Source: an uncultured Clostridia bacterium (GTDB lineage: Bacteria > Bacillota > Clostridia > Christensenellales > CAG-314). From it: a stretch of DNA of 40,673 nucleotides. The first letter of the stretch is position 1. Each line of letters opens with the position of its first letter. The stretch lies in assembly GCA_947623225.1 (NCBI GenBank), contig CANQGO010000015.1, positions 1 through 40,673 on the forward strand, given 5' to 3'. The notes beneath the pieces are model-generated. The model was not told the DNA's origin and did not search any database. It was given only the letters and a program-made list of their open reading frames with translations. The position numbers and the translations under genes are program-made. Below, in pieces: positions 1-10,034 of the stretch.

Positions 1-2128
1 CGGCGAACAGGTCCCTTATCATGGTGAATACGCCCGTATACGTGGCGGGATTGCTGCGAGGCGTGCGTCCTATCGCGCTCTGGTCTATGGAGATGACCTT
101 GTCCAGGTACTCCGTGCCTTCTATGGTATCGCACTCCACGTCGCTGCGGCGAGCGCGGTTGAGCTTCTGCTCCAGATATGGCAGGAGCACTTCGTTGACC
201 AGGCTGCTCTTGCCGCTGCCGGACACGCCGGTGACGAGATTCAGACAGCCCAGTCGGAAGTCCACGTCTATATTCTTGAGATTGTTTTTGCGTGCGCCCT
301 TGACGGACAGCACCTTGCCGCTGCCCTCGCGCCGCCGTGCGGGTACGGGGATATACAACTCTCCGCTGAGGTACTTGCCCGTCACGGAGTCTTTGCACTT
401 GACCAACTCCTCTACCGGACCGGCGAACACTATCTCTCCGCCGTGCACGCCTGCGCCGGGACCCACGTCCACCACGAAGTCGGCAGAGCGTATGGTGTCC
501 TCGTCGTGCTCCACGACTATCAACGTATTGCCTATATCGCGCAAGTGCGTCAGCGTATCGATCAACTTGCCGTTGTCGCGCTGGTGCAGACCTATGGAAG
601 GCTCGTCCAGAATGTACAGTACTCCCGTGAGACCCGAGCCTATCTGCGTGGCAAGCCGTATACGCTGTGCCTCACCGCCGGACAAAGTACCTGCAGACCT
701 ATTCAGCGTCAGATATCCCAGTCCCACGTCCACGAGGAACTTGAGACGGGCATTGATCTCGCGCAGTACCATATACGCTATCTTGGCGCGAGTCTCGTCC
801 AGTTGCAGATCGGCAAAGAACTCCAGTGCCTTGGTAATGGACAATTCGCCCACTTCCCATATATTCAACCCGCCTATCCTGACGGCGAGTATCTCATCTT
901 TCAGTCGCTTGCCGTGACACTTATTGCAGGGCTTGTCCACCATGAATTTTTCATATTCCTGCCTCGTCCAGTCGCTCTTGCACTCATTGTGCCGCCGCGT
1001 CATCATGGGAATGATGCCCTCCCAGGTGGCGTTGAAGGTGCGCCCGTCGCGCAGACGGCAGACCAGTTGCTCATTGCCGTTGCCGTACATAATGGTGTCG
1101 TATGCCTGCTTGGGCAGGTCTCTGACCGGTACGTCGCAGCTGAAGCCGTGCTTCTCCGCCAGAGCCTCGAACAGCGTGCGCATCCAACTTGCCGCGCCGA
1201 GATTGAAGCCCAGCAGTCTCACCGCACCGTCGTGCAATGACTTGGAATCGTCCGGAATGATGAGATTTTCGTCAAATTCCTGCTTGAAGCCCAATCCGAG
1301 ACACTCGGGGCAGGCTCCGAAGGGGCTATTGAATGAGAATGAACGGGGTTCCAACTCCTCTATGGTGAATCCGCACTCGGGGCAAGCCAACTTGTCCGAG
1401 TACACCGTGTCCTTGCCGTTTGCCGATACCGTCACCAGCCCGTCGGCGAGTTTCAACGCCGTCTCTATGCTGTCCGACAGCCGTGTATTCATCTCCGGCT
1501 TGACGGTCAGGCGGTCCACCACTACGCTGATATTGTGTTTGATATTCTTTTCCAGCTTGATCTCTTCGTCCAGAGTGTACGTATTGCCGTCCACCTGCAC
1601 GCGCGAGTAGCCCTGACGCTTGAATTGGTCAAAGAGCTTGGTATACTCGCCCTTGCGTCCGCGTACCACGGGTGCCAGTATCATCAACTTGGTACCTTCG
1701 CCCAACGCCGACACGCGGTCGCATATCTGATCTACCGTGGTCTTGCTGATGGGCAGTCCGCAATGCGGGCAATACGCCACGCCTATACGCGCAAAAAGCA
1801 AACGCATATAGTCGTATATCTCCGTGACGGTACCCACCGTACTGCGCGGATTGGAGGAGGTGGTCTTCTGGTCTATGGATATGGCCGGGGACAGACCCTC
1901 TATGCTCTCCACGTCCGGCTTGTCCATCTGTCCGAGGAACTGTCTGGCGTAGCTGGACAGACTCTCCACGTATCTGCGCTGTCCCTCGGCGAATATGGTG
2001 TCAAATGCAAGCGACGACTTGCCGCTGCCCGACAGACCGGTGAATACCACCAACTTGTCGCGCGGTATGGTCAGACTGACGCTTTTCAGATTGTTTTCTT
2101 TGGCATTTTTGATAACTATGTCTTTCAT
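1..2128 (-). CDS. uvrA: UvrABC excinuclease subunit A (3' end outside window)
   Basis: UvrA is the damage-sensing ATPase of nucleotide excision repair; it loads UvrB on lesions. The gene starts at ATG 2128 and leaves the window at base 1, so about 709 codons are seen and roughly the last 230 of a usual 940-residue protein are missing. Visible: N-terminal Walker A GLSGSGKSS at residues 31-39, a zinc-finger module with two CPEC pairs read near bases 1300-1390, an ABC signature LSGGEAQRI near base 670, and the second Walker A GVSGSGKSSLVN near bases 200-240. The last residues seen (SNPATYTGVF) match the conserved stretch after the second cassette. It lies 12 bp after uvrB and shares its SOS promoter. 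Identity is secure from the motifs. Confidence 0.97.
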   Translation of the reverse strand, partial: MKDIVIKNAKENNLKSVSLTIPRDKLVVFTGLSGSGKSSLAFDTIFAEGQRRYVESLSSYARQFLGQMDKPDVESIEGLSPAISIDQKTTSSNPRSTVGTVTEIYDYMRLLFARIGVAYCPHCGLPISKTTVDQICDRVSALGEGTKLMILAPVVRGRKGEYTKLFDQFKRQGYSRVQVDGNTYTLDEEIKLEKNIKHNISVVVDRLTVKPEMNTRLSDSIETALKLADGLVTVSANGKDTVYSDKLACPECGFTIEELEPRSFSFNSPFGACPECLGLGFKQEFDENLIIPDDSKSLHDGAVRLLGFNLGAASWMRTLFEALAEKHGFSCDVPVRDLPKQAYDTIMYGNGNEQLVCRLRDGRTFNATWEGIIPMMTRRHNECKSDWTRQEYEKFMVDKPCNKCHGKRLKDEILAVRIGGLNIWEVGELSITKALEFFADLQLDETRAKIAYMVLREINARLKFLVDVGLGYLTLNRSAGTLSGGEAQRIRLATQIGSGLTGVLYILDEPSIGLHQRDNGKLIDTLTHLRDIGNTLIVVEHDEDTIRSADFVVDVGPGAGVHGGEIVFAGPVEELVKCKDSVTGKYLSGELYIPVPARRREGSGKVLSVKGARKNNLKNIDVDFRLGCLNLVTGVSGSGKSSLVNEVLLPYLEQKLNRARRSDVECDTIEGTEYLDKVISIDQSAIGRTPRSNPATYTGVFTMIRDLFA

Positions 2129-2140
2129 GTTCCCGTATAG

Positions 2141-4108
2141 TCAGCCCCGCTTCTTCTTGCGGGCTTTTTCCAATTTTTTGGTCAGTTGCGACACCTGCTC
2201 GCGCAGTATGATAGCCTTCTCGAAGTCCAGTTGGTTGGCGGCGGTCTTCATACGCGCCGTCACGTTCTCTATCTCCCGTTCCAACTCGGCTGCCGTCATG
2301 GAGTCGTCGCCCTTTTGGGTGATCTCCAACGTGTTTTCCACCTCGTGCTCCACCGTGCGCGGTGTGATATGGTGTTCCACGTTGTACTCGTGCTGCACCT
2401 GTCTGCGCCTGTTGGTCTCGTCTATGGCGCGCCGCATACTGTCCGTGATGACGTCGGCGTACATGATGACGCGCCCTTCGCTGTTGCGTGCGGCACGGCC
2501 GATGGTCTGTATCAACGCCGTATCGCTACGCAAAAAGCCCTCTTTGTCCGCGTCCAATATAGCCACCAACTTCACCTGCGGCATATCCAATCCCTCGCGC
2601 AGCAGGTTGATACCCACCAGCACGTCGAACTCGCCCTTCTTCAGCGCGGACACTATCTCCACGCGCTCGAGGGTATCTATCTCGCTGTGCATATAGCGCA
2701 CACGCACGTCCTGCTTGGACAGAAACTCCGTGAGGTTCTCCGCCATGCGCTTGGTCAGCGTCGTCACCAATATCCTTCCGCCGCTGTCCACTGTACGACT
2801 TATCTCGCCCAGCAGGTCGTCTATCTGTCCCTCTATGGGGCGCACCTCCACCGACGGATCCAGCAGCCCCGTCGGACGTATCAACTGCTCGGCTATATTG
2901 TCCGCGCGCTCCAGTTCGTACTCTGCCGGAGTGGCGGAGACGCATATCAGCTGTCCCAGCCGCGCGTCGAATTCGTCAAACGTCAACGGTCGGTTGTCGT
3001 AGGCGGACTTCAGGCGGAAGCCGTAGCCGACGAGATTGACCTTGCGCGCGCGGTCGCCGTTGTACATTCCGCGTATCTGCGGTATGGTCATATGGCTCTC
3101 GTCTATGAATGTGATGAAGTCGTCCGGGAAGTAATCCAGCAACGTATACGGCGGCTGTCCCGGTTCGCGTCCGTCGAAGTAGCGTGAGTAGTTCTCTATG
3201 CCGCTGCAGTAGCCTATCTCGCGCATCATCTCCATGTCGTAACTCACGCGCTGCTTGAGACGCTGACCCTCGACCATCTTGTTGGCGTCCAGCATCTCCT
3301 GTACCTCTATGTCCATATCCGCGCTTATCTCTTTCAACGCCTTTTCCATAGTGATACCTTCCACTACGTACTGGCTCGCGGGGAATATGATGGTGTGCAG
3401 CAGATTAGCCACTACGTTGCCCGTCAGTGCCTCTATCTCCTGTATCTTCTCCACCTCGTCGCCCCAGAACAGCACCCGTACTGCGTGGTCGGAATAACTC
3501 GCCGGGTATATCTCCAGCGTATCGCCGCGCACGCGGAATGTGCCGCGCTTGAAGTCCATATCGTTGCGCGTGTACTGTATGGATACCAACTTCTTGATGA
3601 CGCTCTCGCGGCTGACCTCGTCGCCCGGTCGAAGGCTCAGGCTCAACTTGTAGTACTCGCCCGGTGCGCCCAGTCCGTATATGCAACTGACCGACGCCAC
3701 CACTATGGTATCCCTCCGCTCGAACAGGCTGCATGTGGCACTATGCCTCAGTCTGTCTATCTCGTCGTTGATATCTATCTCTTTCTCTATGTACAGGTCC
3801 CGCGACGGTATATAACTCTCCGGCATATAGTAGTCGTAGTACGACACGAAGAACTCCACCCTGTTCTCGGGGAAAAACTCCCTGAATTCGTTGCACAACT
3901 GCGCCGCCAACGTCTTGTTGTGGCAGATGACCAGCGCGGGACGATTCACATTGGCAATGATATTCGCCATGGTGAACGTCTTGCCGCTGCCCGTCACTCC
4001 GCGCAATACCTGCGTGGCAAGCCCGTCTCGGATGCCCTGCGTGAGCGACTCTATTGCCTGCGGCTGATCTCCGCAGGGAGCGAATTTAGAATGAAGTCGG
4101 AATTCCAT
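2141..4108 (-). CDS. uvrB: UvrABC excinuclease subunit B
   Basis: UvrB is the helicase-like damage-verification subunit that recruits UvrC. The protein has 655 residues, the normal length. Seen: the N-terminal GDQPQAI block, Walker A GVTGSGKT at 37-44, the beta-hairpin region [12 protein letters not shown], the [17 protein letters not shown] block, helicase C-terminal motifs ([22 protein letters not shown]), and a C-terminal UVR motif around [12 protein letters not shown] that binds UvrC. The reading frame extends to a TTG at 4129, but I place the start at ATG 4108 because the family begins just before the [12 protein letters not shown] block and because the LexA box and the likely transcription start would otherwise overlap the coding part. 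It is followed 12 bp later by uvrA. Confidence 0.97.
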   Translation of the reverse strand: MEFRLHSKFAPCGDQPQAIESLTQGIRDGLATQVLRGVTGSGKTFTMANIIANVNRPALVICHNKTLAAQLCNEFREFFPENRVEFFVSYYDYYMPESYIPSRDLYIEKEIDINDEIDRLRHSATCSLFERRDTIVVASVSCIYGLGAPGEYYKLSLSLRPGDEVSRESVIKKLVSIQYTRNDMDFKRGTFRVRGDTLEIYPASYSDHAVRVLFWGDEVEKIQEIEALTGNVVANLLHTIIFPASQYVVEGITMEKALKEISADMDIEVQEMLDANKMVEGQRLKQRVSYDMEMMREIGYCSGIENYSRYFDGREPGQPPYTLLDYFPDDFITFIDESHMTIPQIRGMYNGDRARKVNLVGYGFRLKSAYDNRPLTFDEFDARLGQLICVSATPAEYELERADNIAEQLIRPTGLLDPSVEVRPIEGQIDDLLGEISRTVDSGGRILVTTLTKRMAENLTEFLSKQDVRVRYMHSEIDTLERVEIVSALKKGEFDVLVGINLLREGLDMPQVKLVAILDADKEGFLRSDTALIQTIGRAARNSEGRVIMYADVITDSMRRAIDETNRRRQVQHEYNVEHHITPRTVEHEVENTLEITQKGDDSMTAAELEREIENVTARMKTAANQLDFEKAIILREQVSQLTKKLEKARKKKRG

Positions 4109-4122
4109 AATACCTGTACATT

Positions 4123-4136
4123 CGAACAAATGTTCG
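4123..4136 (-). promoter_or_regulatory. LexA (SOS) box of uvrBA
   Basis: The 14-bp perfect palindrome CGAACAAATGTTCG fits the Bacillus-type LexA/DinR site (CGAAC-N4-GTTCG). It lies 15 bp before the uvrB ATG and directly after the -10 box, covering the expected transcription start, which is where a repressor would block initiation. The site is seen; control by LexA is inferred from the known SOS regulation of uvrBA in Bacillota. Confidence 0.9.
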
Positions 4137-4143
4137 CTATTCT

Positions 4144-4172
4144 ATTGTAGAATGTCTTGTGCGTTTTGTCAA
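4144..4172 (-). promoter_or_regulatory. uvrBA promoter
   Basis: On the minus strand, TTGACA (4167-4172) and TACAAT (4144-4149) are separated by exactly 17 bp. The -35 box lies 8 bp past the coaX stop codon, so the SOS operon has its own promoter tightly packed behind the upstream operon. Confidence 0.85.
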
Positions 4173-4179
4173 GCGGAAG

Positions 4180-4956
4180 TCAGCGGGCGGTATTGAGACA
4201 ATATATATAGTACAGACCCTTTAGTGATAGTTCTCTGTCTATATGGTCGAATATCGGCTCTATATCCGCTATCAGGTGCGCCATACCGCCTGTGGCGATG
4301 GTCTGTATGTGCTCTGCGCCCATCTCCGCCTTGATACGGTCCACCATATACTTGATCTGTCCCACCGCTCCGTATATGACGCCGCTCTGGATGGCTTTGC
4401 GCGTGGACTGTGCCGTGACGCGCTCGGGAGTCTCCAGTTCCACTCCCGGCAACTTGGCTGTGCACCGCGCCAGCGACTCTATGGTCGCCTTCAGTCCCAG
4501 CGTGATGGCTCCGCCGACGAACTCGCGACCGGCGTTGACGGCGTTGAATGTTGTAGCCGTGCCGAAGTCCACCAGTACAAAGGGTGCGCCGTACTGCTTC
4601 TCCGCCGCCACGCATGTGACTATACGGTCGCTACCCAGTTCCTTGGGGAATTCGTAGCGTATGGCAAGCCCAGTCTTGACGCCCACGCCTACGATGAGCG
4701 GTCGCACGCCGAATACGTACTGTATCACGTTGGTAAACGTATAGTCCAGCTGGGGTATGACGGAGGAGAGTATGGCTCCCTCTACCGAGCGAACGTCTAT
4801 GCCGTTGTAGGTGAGCAACTGCAACAGCAGTGCCACGTACTCGTCGGAAGTACGCTTGACGTCGGTGCTCATCTTGAAGGAATTGCACAGTCTGCCCTTG
4901 TCGTCGAAAAGCCCTATCTTGATATTAGTGTTGCCAATGTCAAATGTGATTATCAT
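4180..4956 (-). CDS. coaX: Type III pantothenate kinase
   Basis: CoaX phosphorylates pantothenate, the first step of coenzyme A synthesis, in the cytoplasm. The 258-residue protein has the family length. Seen: the N-terminal ASKHA phosphate-binding motif DIGNTN at 6-11, the LGSDRIV segment, the VDFGTATTFNAV motif, and the GGAITLGLK segment that lines the substrate pocket. Its ATG lies inside the end of the upstream membrane-protein gene (17-bp overlap), which points to translational coupling; AGAGG stands before the ATG. Type III kinases are not feedback-inhibited by CoA and need a monovalent cation (family knowledge). No terminator is seen after the stop; the uvrBA promoter begins at once. 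Confidence 0.94.
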   Translation of the reverse strand: MIITFDIGNTNIKIGLFDDKGRLCNSFKMSTDVKRTSDEYVALLLQLLTYNGIDVRSVEGAILSSVIPQLDYTFTNVIQYVFGVRPLIVGVGVKTGLAIRYEFPKELGSDRIVTCVAAEKQYGAPFVLVDFGTATTFNAVNAGREFVGGAITLGLKATIESLARCTAKLPGVELETPERVTAQSTRKAIQSGVIYGAVGQIKYMVDRIKAEMGAEHIQTIATGGMAHLIADIEPIFDHIDRELSLKGLYYIYCLNTAR

Positions 4957-5608
4957 CGCTACCTCTGTCGTTGTCCGCGTCCAAGTTAGCAGTCTCCTGC
5001 TGTGCGGCTATACGCCAATTGTTGCCGTCTATGCCCAGTTTCAGTCCTCGGCGCACGCCCAGCACCACCGCGGGTGCCAGAATGAGCGAAGTGAGATACT
5101 CGGGCAGGATATTCAGGAACACCACGCTTCTGATTGCCGCCACAAAGCCTTCTCCGCCCTCGGACAGGTAGCCGAAGGGCAGCAGGAAGAATACCGTATT
5201 GGACGCCAGTCCTACCGCTATCGCCGCCACCATCGCCACGATCTGCGCCACGCGGCGTTGGCTGACGCGGCGCACTGCCCACAGCATGAGCCGATACGTG
5301 CCGAAGCACATGACGCCCGCCAATATCCTCGGCAGGATATACACCACCGGCTTGTAGTACCACTGTATGGCGTCGGGGAATATAAATGCCTTGATGAAGG
5401 ACGCCACGCCGAAGCAGGTGAATGCCGCTACGCCATCCGCCCAACTATTCTGTATGAAGCAGAAAGAAAAGGTGACCAGCAGTACGCAAATAGCCATAGA
5501 AATAGGCAAAGCCGCGCTGATACCTCTGTCTATCATCATCGCCACGAATATCGTAGCGAACATGATCGCGTACTTTGCCAAAATGAAAGCCTTACTATTG
5601 TTTACCAT
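4940..5608 (-). CDS. ECF-type transporter S component-like membrane protein
   Basis: A 222-residue hydrophobic protein with about six membrane segments and a short hydrophilic, Asp-rich C-terminus. Length, topology and the glycine- and alanine-rich helices resemble substrate-binding S components of energy-coupling factor vitamin transporters, which share one ATPase/EcfT module encoded elsewhere. The start ATG 5608 has GGAG at good spacing. The last codons overlap coaX, so both proteins are probably made together. From that coupling I infer pantothenate, or another CoA precursor, as cargo (PanT-like); nothing in the sequence proves the substrate. It could instead be a different S-component subfamily. 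Confidence 0.7.
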   Translation of the reverse strand: MVNNSKAFILAKYAIMFATIFVAMMIDRGISAALPISMAICVLLVTFSFCFIQNSWADGVAAFTCFGVASFIKAFIFPDAIQWYYKPVVYILPRILAGVMCFGTYRLMLWAVRRVSQRRVAQIVAMVAAIAVGLASNTVFFLLPFGYLSEGGEGFVAAIRSVVFLNILPEYLTSLILAPAVVLGVRRGLKLGIDGNNWRIAAQQETANLDADNDRGSDDNHI

Positions 5609-5705
5609 AAAAACTCCTATATCGTCCCGAGTAGGGTACGACTATCTTTTTTTGGTAAAAGATATAAAAAACTGTGTATCGTTCCTTGCGGATACGACCG
5701 TTGAT

Positions 5706-5734
5706 ATTCTACCACAACGTGGGGTAAAATACAA
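5706..5734 (-). promoter_or_regulatory. Promoter of the ECF-coaX pair with short structured leader
   Basis: Minus-strand TTGTAT (5729-5734), 17-bp spacer and TAGAAT (5706-5711) with an extended TGG before the -10. The about 90-base leader down to 5609 carries two small hairpins, GTATC/GATAC followed by a run of six T, and ATCTTTT/AAAAAGAT. They might act as an attenuator, but they match no riboswitch I know. Confidence 0.65.
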
Positions 5735-5740
5735 ATATAT

Positions 5741-6340
5741 TTATATGTAATTTGCCAATATCTGTTCCAATTTGTCCAGTACAGGCTCCAGTCCGGTCTT
5801 ATTTTCCGCGCTGACGGGGAGCACATTGGCTTCGCCCAGTCCGAAGCAGTTGGCTATGGCTCGGCACCTGTTTTTCACCTGCGACTTGGACACCTTGTCC
5901 GCCTTGGTGGCTATCACCGTGAAGGGGATATGATTGACGAACAGATACTTGTACATAGTCATATCGTCCCGCGTCGGTTCGTGCCTTATGTCCACGAGGA
6001 ACAGAGCCTGCGCGAGCCTGCGCTCATTGGCGAGATACTTCTCCAGCAGGTCCGCCCACTTCAGCTTCTCCTCGTATGACACCTTGGCAAAGCCGTAGCC
6101 CGGCAGGTCCGCCAGCAGGAACTCCCTGCCGTCGGCGTACACGGAGAAGTAATTGATAAGTCGGGTACGACCGGGCAATTTGGACGTGCGGGCAAGTTTG
6201 CCGTCGCCGGTGAGCAGGTTGATGAAACTGCTCTTGCCTACATTGGACTTGCCCATCACCGCCACCTGCGGCAGTTCGGAAACTATGCACTGCGAATAGG
6301 TCGCCGCGCCCTTGACATACGTAGCGGACGTCAGTTTCAT
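5741..6340 (-). CDS. ysxC: Ribosome biogenesis GTPase YsxC/EngB
   Basis: A 199-residue TRAFAC-class GTPase needed for late assembly of the 50S subunit. Seen in order: G1 GKSNVGKSS at 30-38, the G2 region around PGRTRLINYF, G3 DLPGYGF, G4 TKADK, and G5 VSAENKTG. The length is normal for the family. The start codon overlaps the lon stop by 4 bp (ATGA), the usual lon-ysxC arrangement in Bacillota, so expression is coupled to lon. Confidence 0.95.
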   Translation of the reverse strand: MKLTSATYVKGAATYSQCIVSELPQVAVMGKSNVGKSSFINLLTGDGKLARTSKLPGRTRLINYFSVYADGREFLLADLPGYGFAKVSYEEKLKWADLLEKYLANERRLAQALFLVDIRHEPTRDDMTMYKYLFVNHIPFTVIATKADKVSKSQVKNRCRAIANCFGLGEANVLPVSAENKTGLEPVLDKLEQILANYI

Positions 6341-8649
6341 TTTCTCACCAATGCGTGCTCGTATACCGTGCGGATATCCTCCGCCAGTACGAACTCGATG
6401 CTGCTGCGCACCTCGGCGGGTATCTCCTCGAGGTCCTTGTCGTTGCCCTTGGGGATGATGACCTTGCGGATACCCAGTCTGTATGCGGCAAGTGCCTTCT
6501 CGCGCAGTCCGCCTATGGGCAGCACCTTGCCTCTCAATGTGATCTCGCCGGTCATTGCCACCTTGCCGGATACGGGTATGCCGGAGAATGCCGACATTAC
6601 GACCGTAGCCATAGTGACGCCCGCGCTGGGGCCGTCCTTGGGAATGGCTCCCTCGGGTACGTGTATGTGTATATCCGTATGCTCGAACTTGTCCTTGTCT
6701 ATGCCGTACTCATCGGCGAGACTCTTGACCAGCGATATGGCGGTACGCGCAGATTCCTTCATCACGTCGCCCAGATTGCCCGTCAGCAGTACCTCGCCCT
6801 TGCCGGGGAACAGGGTAGCGTCCACATTCAGCGTCACGCCGCCCACGCGCGTCCAAGCCAGTCCGCGAGCGGTGCCTACGGTGTCGTCCACCAAGCCCAT
6901 CTCGTCGCGGTGCCGCTCTACTCCGAGATACTCGTGCAGGTTGTCCCGAGTGACCGTCACCTTTGCGTTCGGGTCCTCGACCAACTTCAAAGCCACCTTG
7001 CGGCAGATGGCGGCTATCTCCCTCTCCAGGCTACGCACGCCCGATTCGCTCGTGTACCGTTCTATGATACCGGCGTACGCCTCATCGGTTATCTCTACCG
7101 CGCCCTCGGGTATGCCGTGCAACTTCACATTCTTCGGCAGAAGGTATCTCTTGGCTATAGCTATCTTTTCCAACTCCGTATATCCGCTCAGTTCGATGAT
7201 CTCCATGCGGTCCAGCAGCGGCTCGGGAATGTCATCGGTGGCATTTGCCGTGCATACGAACAGCACCTTGGACAGGTCGTACGGCACCTCCAGATAGTGG
7301 TCGGTGAAGCTGAAATTCTGCTCCGGATCCAGCACTTCCAGCATGGCACTTGCCGGATCTCCGCGGTTGTCCGCGCCCATCTTGTCTATCTCGTCCAGCA
7401 GCAGTACGGGGTTGATACACTCCGCCTGCTTCATCATATATATGATCTTGCCCGGTATGGCACCGACATACGTCCTGCGGTGTCCGCGTATCTCCGCCTC
7501 GTCGCGCACTCCGCCCAGGCTCAAGCGCAGATACCTGCGCCCCAGCGCACGCGCTATGCTCTTGACTATAGAGGTCTTGCCCACGCCCGGAGGCCCCACA
7601 AAGCACAATATGGGACCGTTCAGCTTGCCTGTCAGCTGCATCACTGCCAGGTACTCCACTATGCGGTCCTTGATCTTGGTCAAGCCGTAGTGGTCCTCGT
7701 CCAATATCTCGCGAGCGAGTTTCAGGTCCTTGTTGTCCGTCGTCTCGTAACTCCAGGGCACGTCGCACAGCCAATCCAGATAGTTGCGAATGACGGCGGC
7801 GTCGGGGGAAGTGGACGCCATCTTGGACATACGGTTCAGCTCCTTGCGTGCCTTGTCCGCTACTTCCTGCGGCATACCGCTGTTTTTTATCTTGTCCAGA
7901 TAGTCCTGCTTCTCGTTGGCGTCCTCGCCCAACTCGGCGGATATAGCCTTCATCTGCTCGCGCAGGTAGTACTCCTTCTGTCCGCTCGCCACCTGCTGCT
8001 TGACGCGGTTGGCTATGCGCTTCTCGGCGGTGACATAGTCCTCCTCCGCGATGATATACGCGCATATACGCTCCATACGCACGTCCACGTCCGTCTCTTC
8101 CAGTATGCTCTGTCTGTCCGGCAGACGCGTAACCACTTCGTTTGCGACTATATTGGTAAATGCCAGATAGTCCGTCTGACCGCCCGCGAGGTATATGCTC
8201 GGGTCGGTCTTGACGCTCACCTTGGCACGCTCGGAGTACTTCTTCACGCGCTCGATGGTCTTGTCGAACAGTGCCTTGGACAGGTTGTCCCGTCTGCAGG
8301 TGAATTCCAGCGAAGTCGCGTCGGCGAATATGATATCGTTGTTGAACGTCCAACGTGTGATACGAGCCGCGTCGAATGTACGCGCCATCACTATCGTGGA
8401 CTCCGTGGTTGCACTCTCCACGGAGGCTATCTCCGCCACTACGCCCACGGAGTAAAAGTCCGCCGGAGTCAACTTGGACGCCTTGTTGGCGTCTATCTGG
8501 CTCACCATGAGGAACTTGCCGCCGTTTTCCAACGCATACTTGAGCGCGTTGCGCGATATAGCCCTCGACACTTCCACCTTTGCACGTATATTGGGGAAGA
8601 AGAAATTCCCTCTCATAGCCAATACAGGCATATTGATATATTCTGCCAC
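6337..8649 (-). CDS. lon: ATP-dependent protease La (LonA)
   Basis: LonA is a soluble AAA+ serine protease that removes misfolded and some regulatory proteins. The 770-residue protein has the family length and layout: N-terminal substrate domain (begins MAEYINMPVLAMRG), AAA+ module with Walker A GPPGVGKT and Walker B LLLDEIDKM, and the C-terminal peptidase with the Ser-Lys dyad Ser675 (KDGPSAGVT) and Lys718 (GGLREKA). The start is GTG at 8649, chosen because GAGGTG lies just upstream and no in-frame ATG precedes it; the next Met is residue 7. It has its own promoter and leads into ysxC. Confidence 0.97.
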   Translation of the reverse strand: MAEYINMPVLAMRGNFFFPNIRAKVEVSRAISRNALKYALENGGKFLMVSQIDANKASKLTPADFYSVGVVAEIASVESATTESTIVMARTFDAARITRWTFNNDIIFADATSLEFTCRRDNLSKALFDKTIERVKKYSERAKVSVKTDPSIYLAGGQTDYLAFTNIVANEVVTRLPDRQSILEETDVDVRMERICAYIIAEEDYVTAEKRIANRVKQQVASGQKEYYLREQMKAISAELGEDANEKQDYLDKIKNSGMPQEVADKARKELNRMSKMASTSPDAAVIRNYLDWLCDVPWSYETTDNKDLKLAREILDEDHYGLTKIKDRIVEYLAVMQLTGKLNGPILCFVGPPGVGKTSIVKSIARALGRRYLRLSLGGVRDEAEIRGHRRTYVGAIPGKIIYMMKQAECINPVLLLDEIDKMGADNRGDPASAMLEVLDPEQNFSFTDHYLEVPYDLSKVLFVCTANATDDIPEPLLDRMEIIELSGYTELEKIAIAKRYLLPKNVKLHGIPEGAVEITDEAYAGIIERYTSESGVRSLEREIAAICRKVALKLVEDPNAKVTVTRDNLHEYLGVERHRDEMGLVDDTVGTARGLAWTRVGGVTLNVDATLFPGKGEVLLTGNLGDVMKESARTAISLVKSLADEYGIDKDKFEHTDIHIHVPEGAIPKDGPSAGVTMATVVMSAFSGIPVSGKVAMTGEITLRGKVLPIGGLREKALAAYRLGIRKVIIPKGNDKDLEEIPAEVRSSIEFVLAEDIRTVYEHALVRK

Positions 8650-8739
8650 TTCGTCACCTCACAGGTTTTTCTCATAGTGTGTGTAATTTTGCGCACAAAT
8701 CTCTCTCTCGTGCCGAAATTCCACCTATACATTATACAT

Positions 8740-8768
8740 ATTATAAAATATTCCACGCTATTTTGCAA
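8740..8768 (-). promoter_or_regulatory. lon-ysxC promoter
   Basis: Minus-strand TTGCAA (8763-8768), 17-bp spacer, TATAAT (8740-8745). It lies between the clpX terminator and the lon start. I see no CIRCE or CtsR-type heptad operator here, so heat regulation is not shown by the sequence. Confidence 0.75.
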
Positions 8769-8798
8769 CAAAAATTCCCGTGCACGGCACGGGAATTT
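8768..8798 (-). terminator. Terminator after tig-clpP-clpX
   Basis: A 12-bp perfect inverted repeat, AAATTCCCGTGC with a 3-base loop, is followed on the minus strand by a T-rich run. It lies 21 bp past the clpX stop and separates this operon from lon. Confidence 0.85.
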
Positions 8799-8819
8799 GC
8801 AATACACAACGTACTCGGA

Positions 8820-10034
8820 CTAACTCGCCTTGCGTATCATGATCGGCTCGCTATCCCCCTCCACGCAACTACGCGTGATACGCACACCTGTCACGTCGCC
8901 GCGCGAAGGTGCCTCGTACATACAGTTGAGCATCAGGTTCTCCAGCACGGAGCGCAGTCCGCGCGCGCCCGTCTTGAGGCGAATGGACTTCTGCGCTATG
9001 GCGATCAGAGCGTCGTCGTCGAACTCCAGATCTATTCCGTCCAGTTTGAACAGACGCTTGTATTGCCTGATGAGGCAATTTTTCGGTTCGGTGAGTATAC
9101 GCACCAGAGCGCGCTCGTCCAGCGGAGACAGTCCCACCGTGATGGGAAGTCTGCCGACGAACTCGGGGATAAGTCCGTACTTGATGAAGTCCTGCGGCTG
9201 CAGGTCCTTGACCAACTCGGCGTGGTCCGTCTCGTCGGTGCTCTTGATATGGTTGCCGAAACCCAATCCCGCGCCCTGCCGACGCTTCTCCGCTATCTTG
9301 TCCAGACCCACGAATGCGCCGCCGCAGATGAAGAGGATATTGGTCGTGTCTATGGGTATGCTCTCCGCCTGAGGGTGCTTGCGTCCGCCCTGCGGAGGTA
9401 CGTTGGCCACGGTGCTCTCGATGATCTTGAGCAAAGCCTGCTGCACGCCTTCGCCGGACACGTCGCGGGTGATGGACACATTCTCCGACTTCTTGGCTAT
9501 CTTGTCTATCTCGTCGATATATATGATACCGTGCTCGGCTCTGGCTATGTCGTAGTCTGCCGCCTGTATCAACTTGAGCAGGATATTTTCCACGTCGTCG
9601 CCCACATAGCCCGCCTCGGTAAGTGTGGTAGCGTCGGCTACGGCGAAGGGCACGTCCAGTATGCGCGCGAGCGTCTTGGCAAGCAGCGTCTTGCCGCTGC
9701 CCGTAGGACCGAGCATGAGGATATTGCTCTTTTCCAACTCCACGTCGTCCTCATCCGTAGCGTACATAACGCGCTTGTAGTGATTGTACACGGCGACGGC
9801 GAGAGTTTTCTTCGCCTCGTCCTGCCCCACCACATAGTTGTCCAACTCCGCCTTGATCTCTTCCGGCTTGAGCAGGCGGAAGTCCTCCGGCAGAACGCTC
9901 TGCTCATACTCGCTGTCCAGTATGCTCTCGCACACCTCTACGCACTCGTCGCAGACGCACGCGCTGCCGTCCGGCGAAACTATGAGCCGTCTCACTTCTT
10001 CTTCGGTTTTTCCGCAAAAAGAACATGTTCGCAT
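8820..10034 (-). CDS. clpX: ATP-dependent Clp protease ATP-binding subunit ClpX
   Basis: ClpX is the AAA+ unfoldase that feeds substrates to ClpP. The 404-residue protein starts with a C4 zinc finger (Cys4, Cys7, Cys28, Cys31), followed by Walker A GPTGSGKT, Walker [10 protein letters not shown], the pore-loop region around [15 protein letters not shown], and sensor motifs. The reading frame runs 6 codons further upstream, but I take ATG 10034 because AAAGGAG lies 5 bases before it and the family starts with this zinc finger. It follows clpP after a 108-bp gap and is closed by a strong terminator. Together with clpP and tig it forms the classic proteostasis cluster. Confidence 0.97.
   Translation of the reverse strand: MRTCSFCGKTEEEVRRLIVSPDGSACVCDECVEVCESILDSEYEQSVLPEDFRLLKPEEIKAELDNYVVGQDEAKKTLAVAVYNHYKRVMYATDEDDVELEKSNILMLGPTGSGKTLLAKTLARILDVPFAVADATTLTEAGYVGDDVENILLKLIQAADYDIARAEHGIIYIDEIDKIAKKSENVSITRDVSGEGVQQALLKIIESTVANVPPQGGRKHPQAESIPIDTTNILFICGGAFVGLDKIAEKRRQGAGLGFGNHIKSTDETDHAELVKDLQPQDFIKYGLIPEFVGRLPITVGLSPLDERALVRILTEPKNCLIRQYKRLFKLDGIDLEFDDDALIAIAQKSIRLKTGARGLRSVLENLMLNCMYEAPSRGDVTGVRITRSCVEGDSEPIMIRKAS

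Noticed and set aside
6355-8823. 822-residue open frame opposite lon
   Set aside because: Shadow of lon in the aligned antisense frame; no protein motifs.
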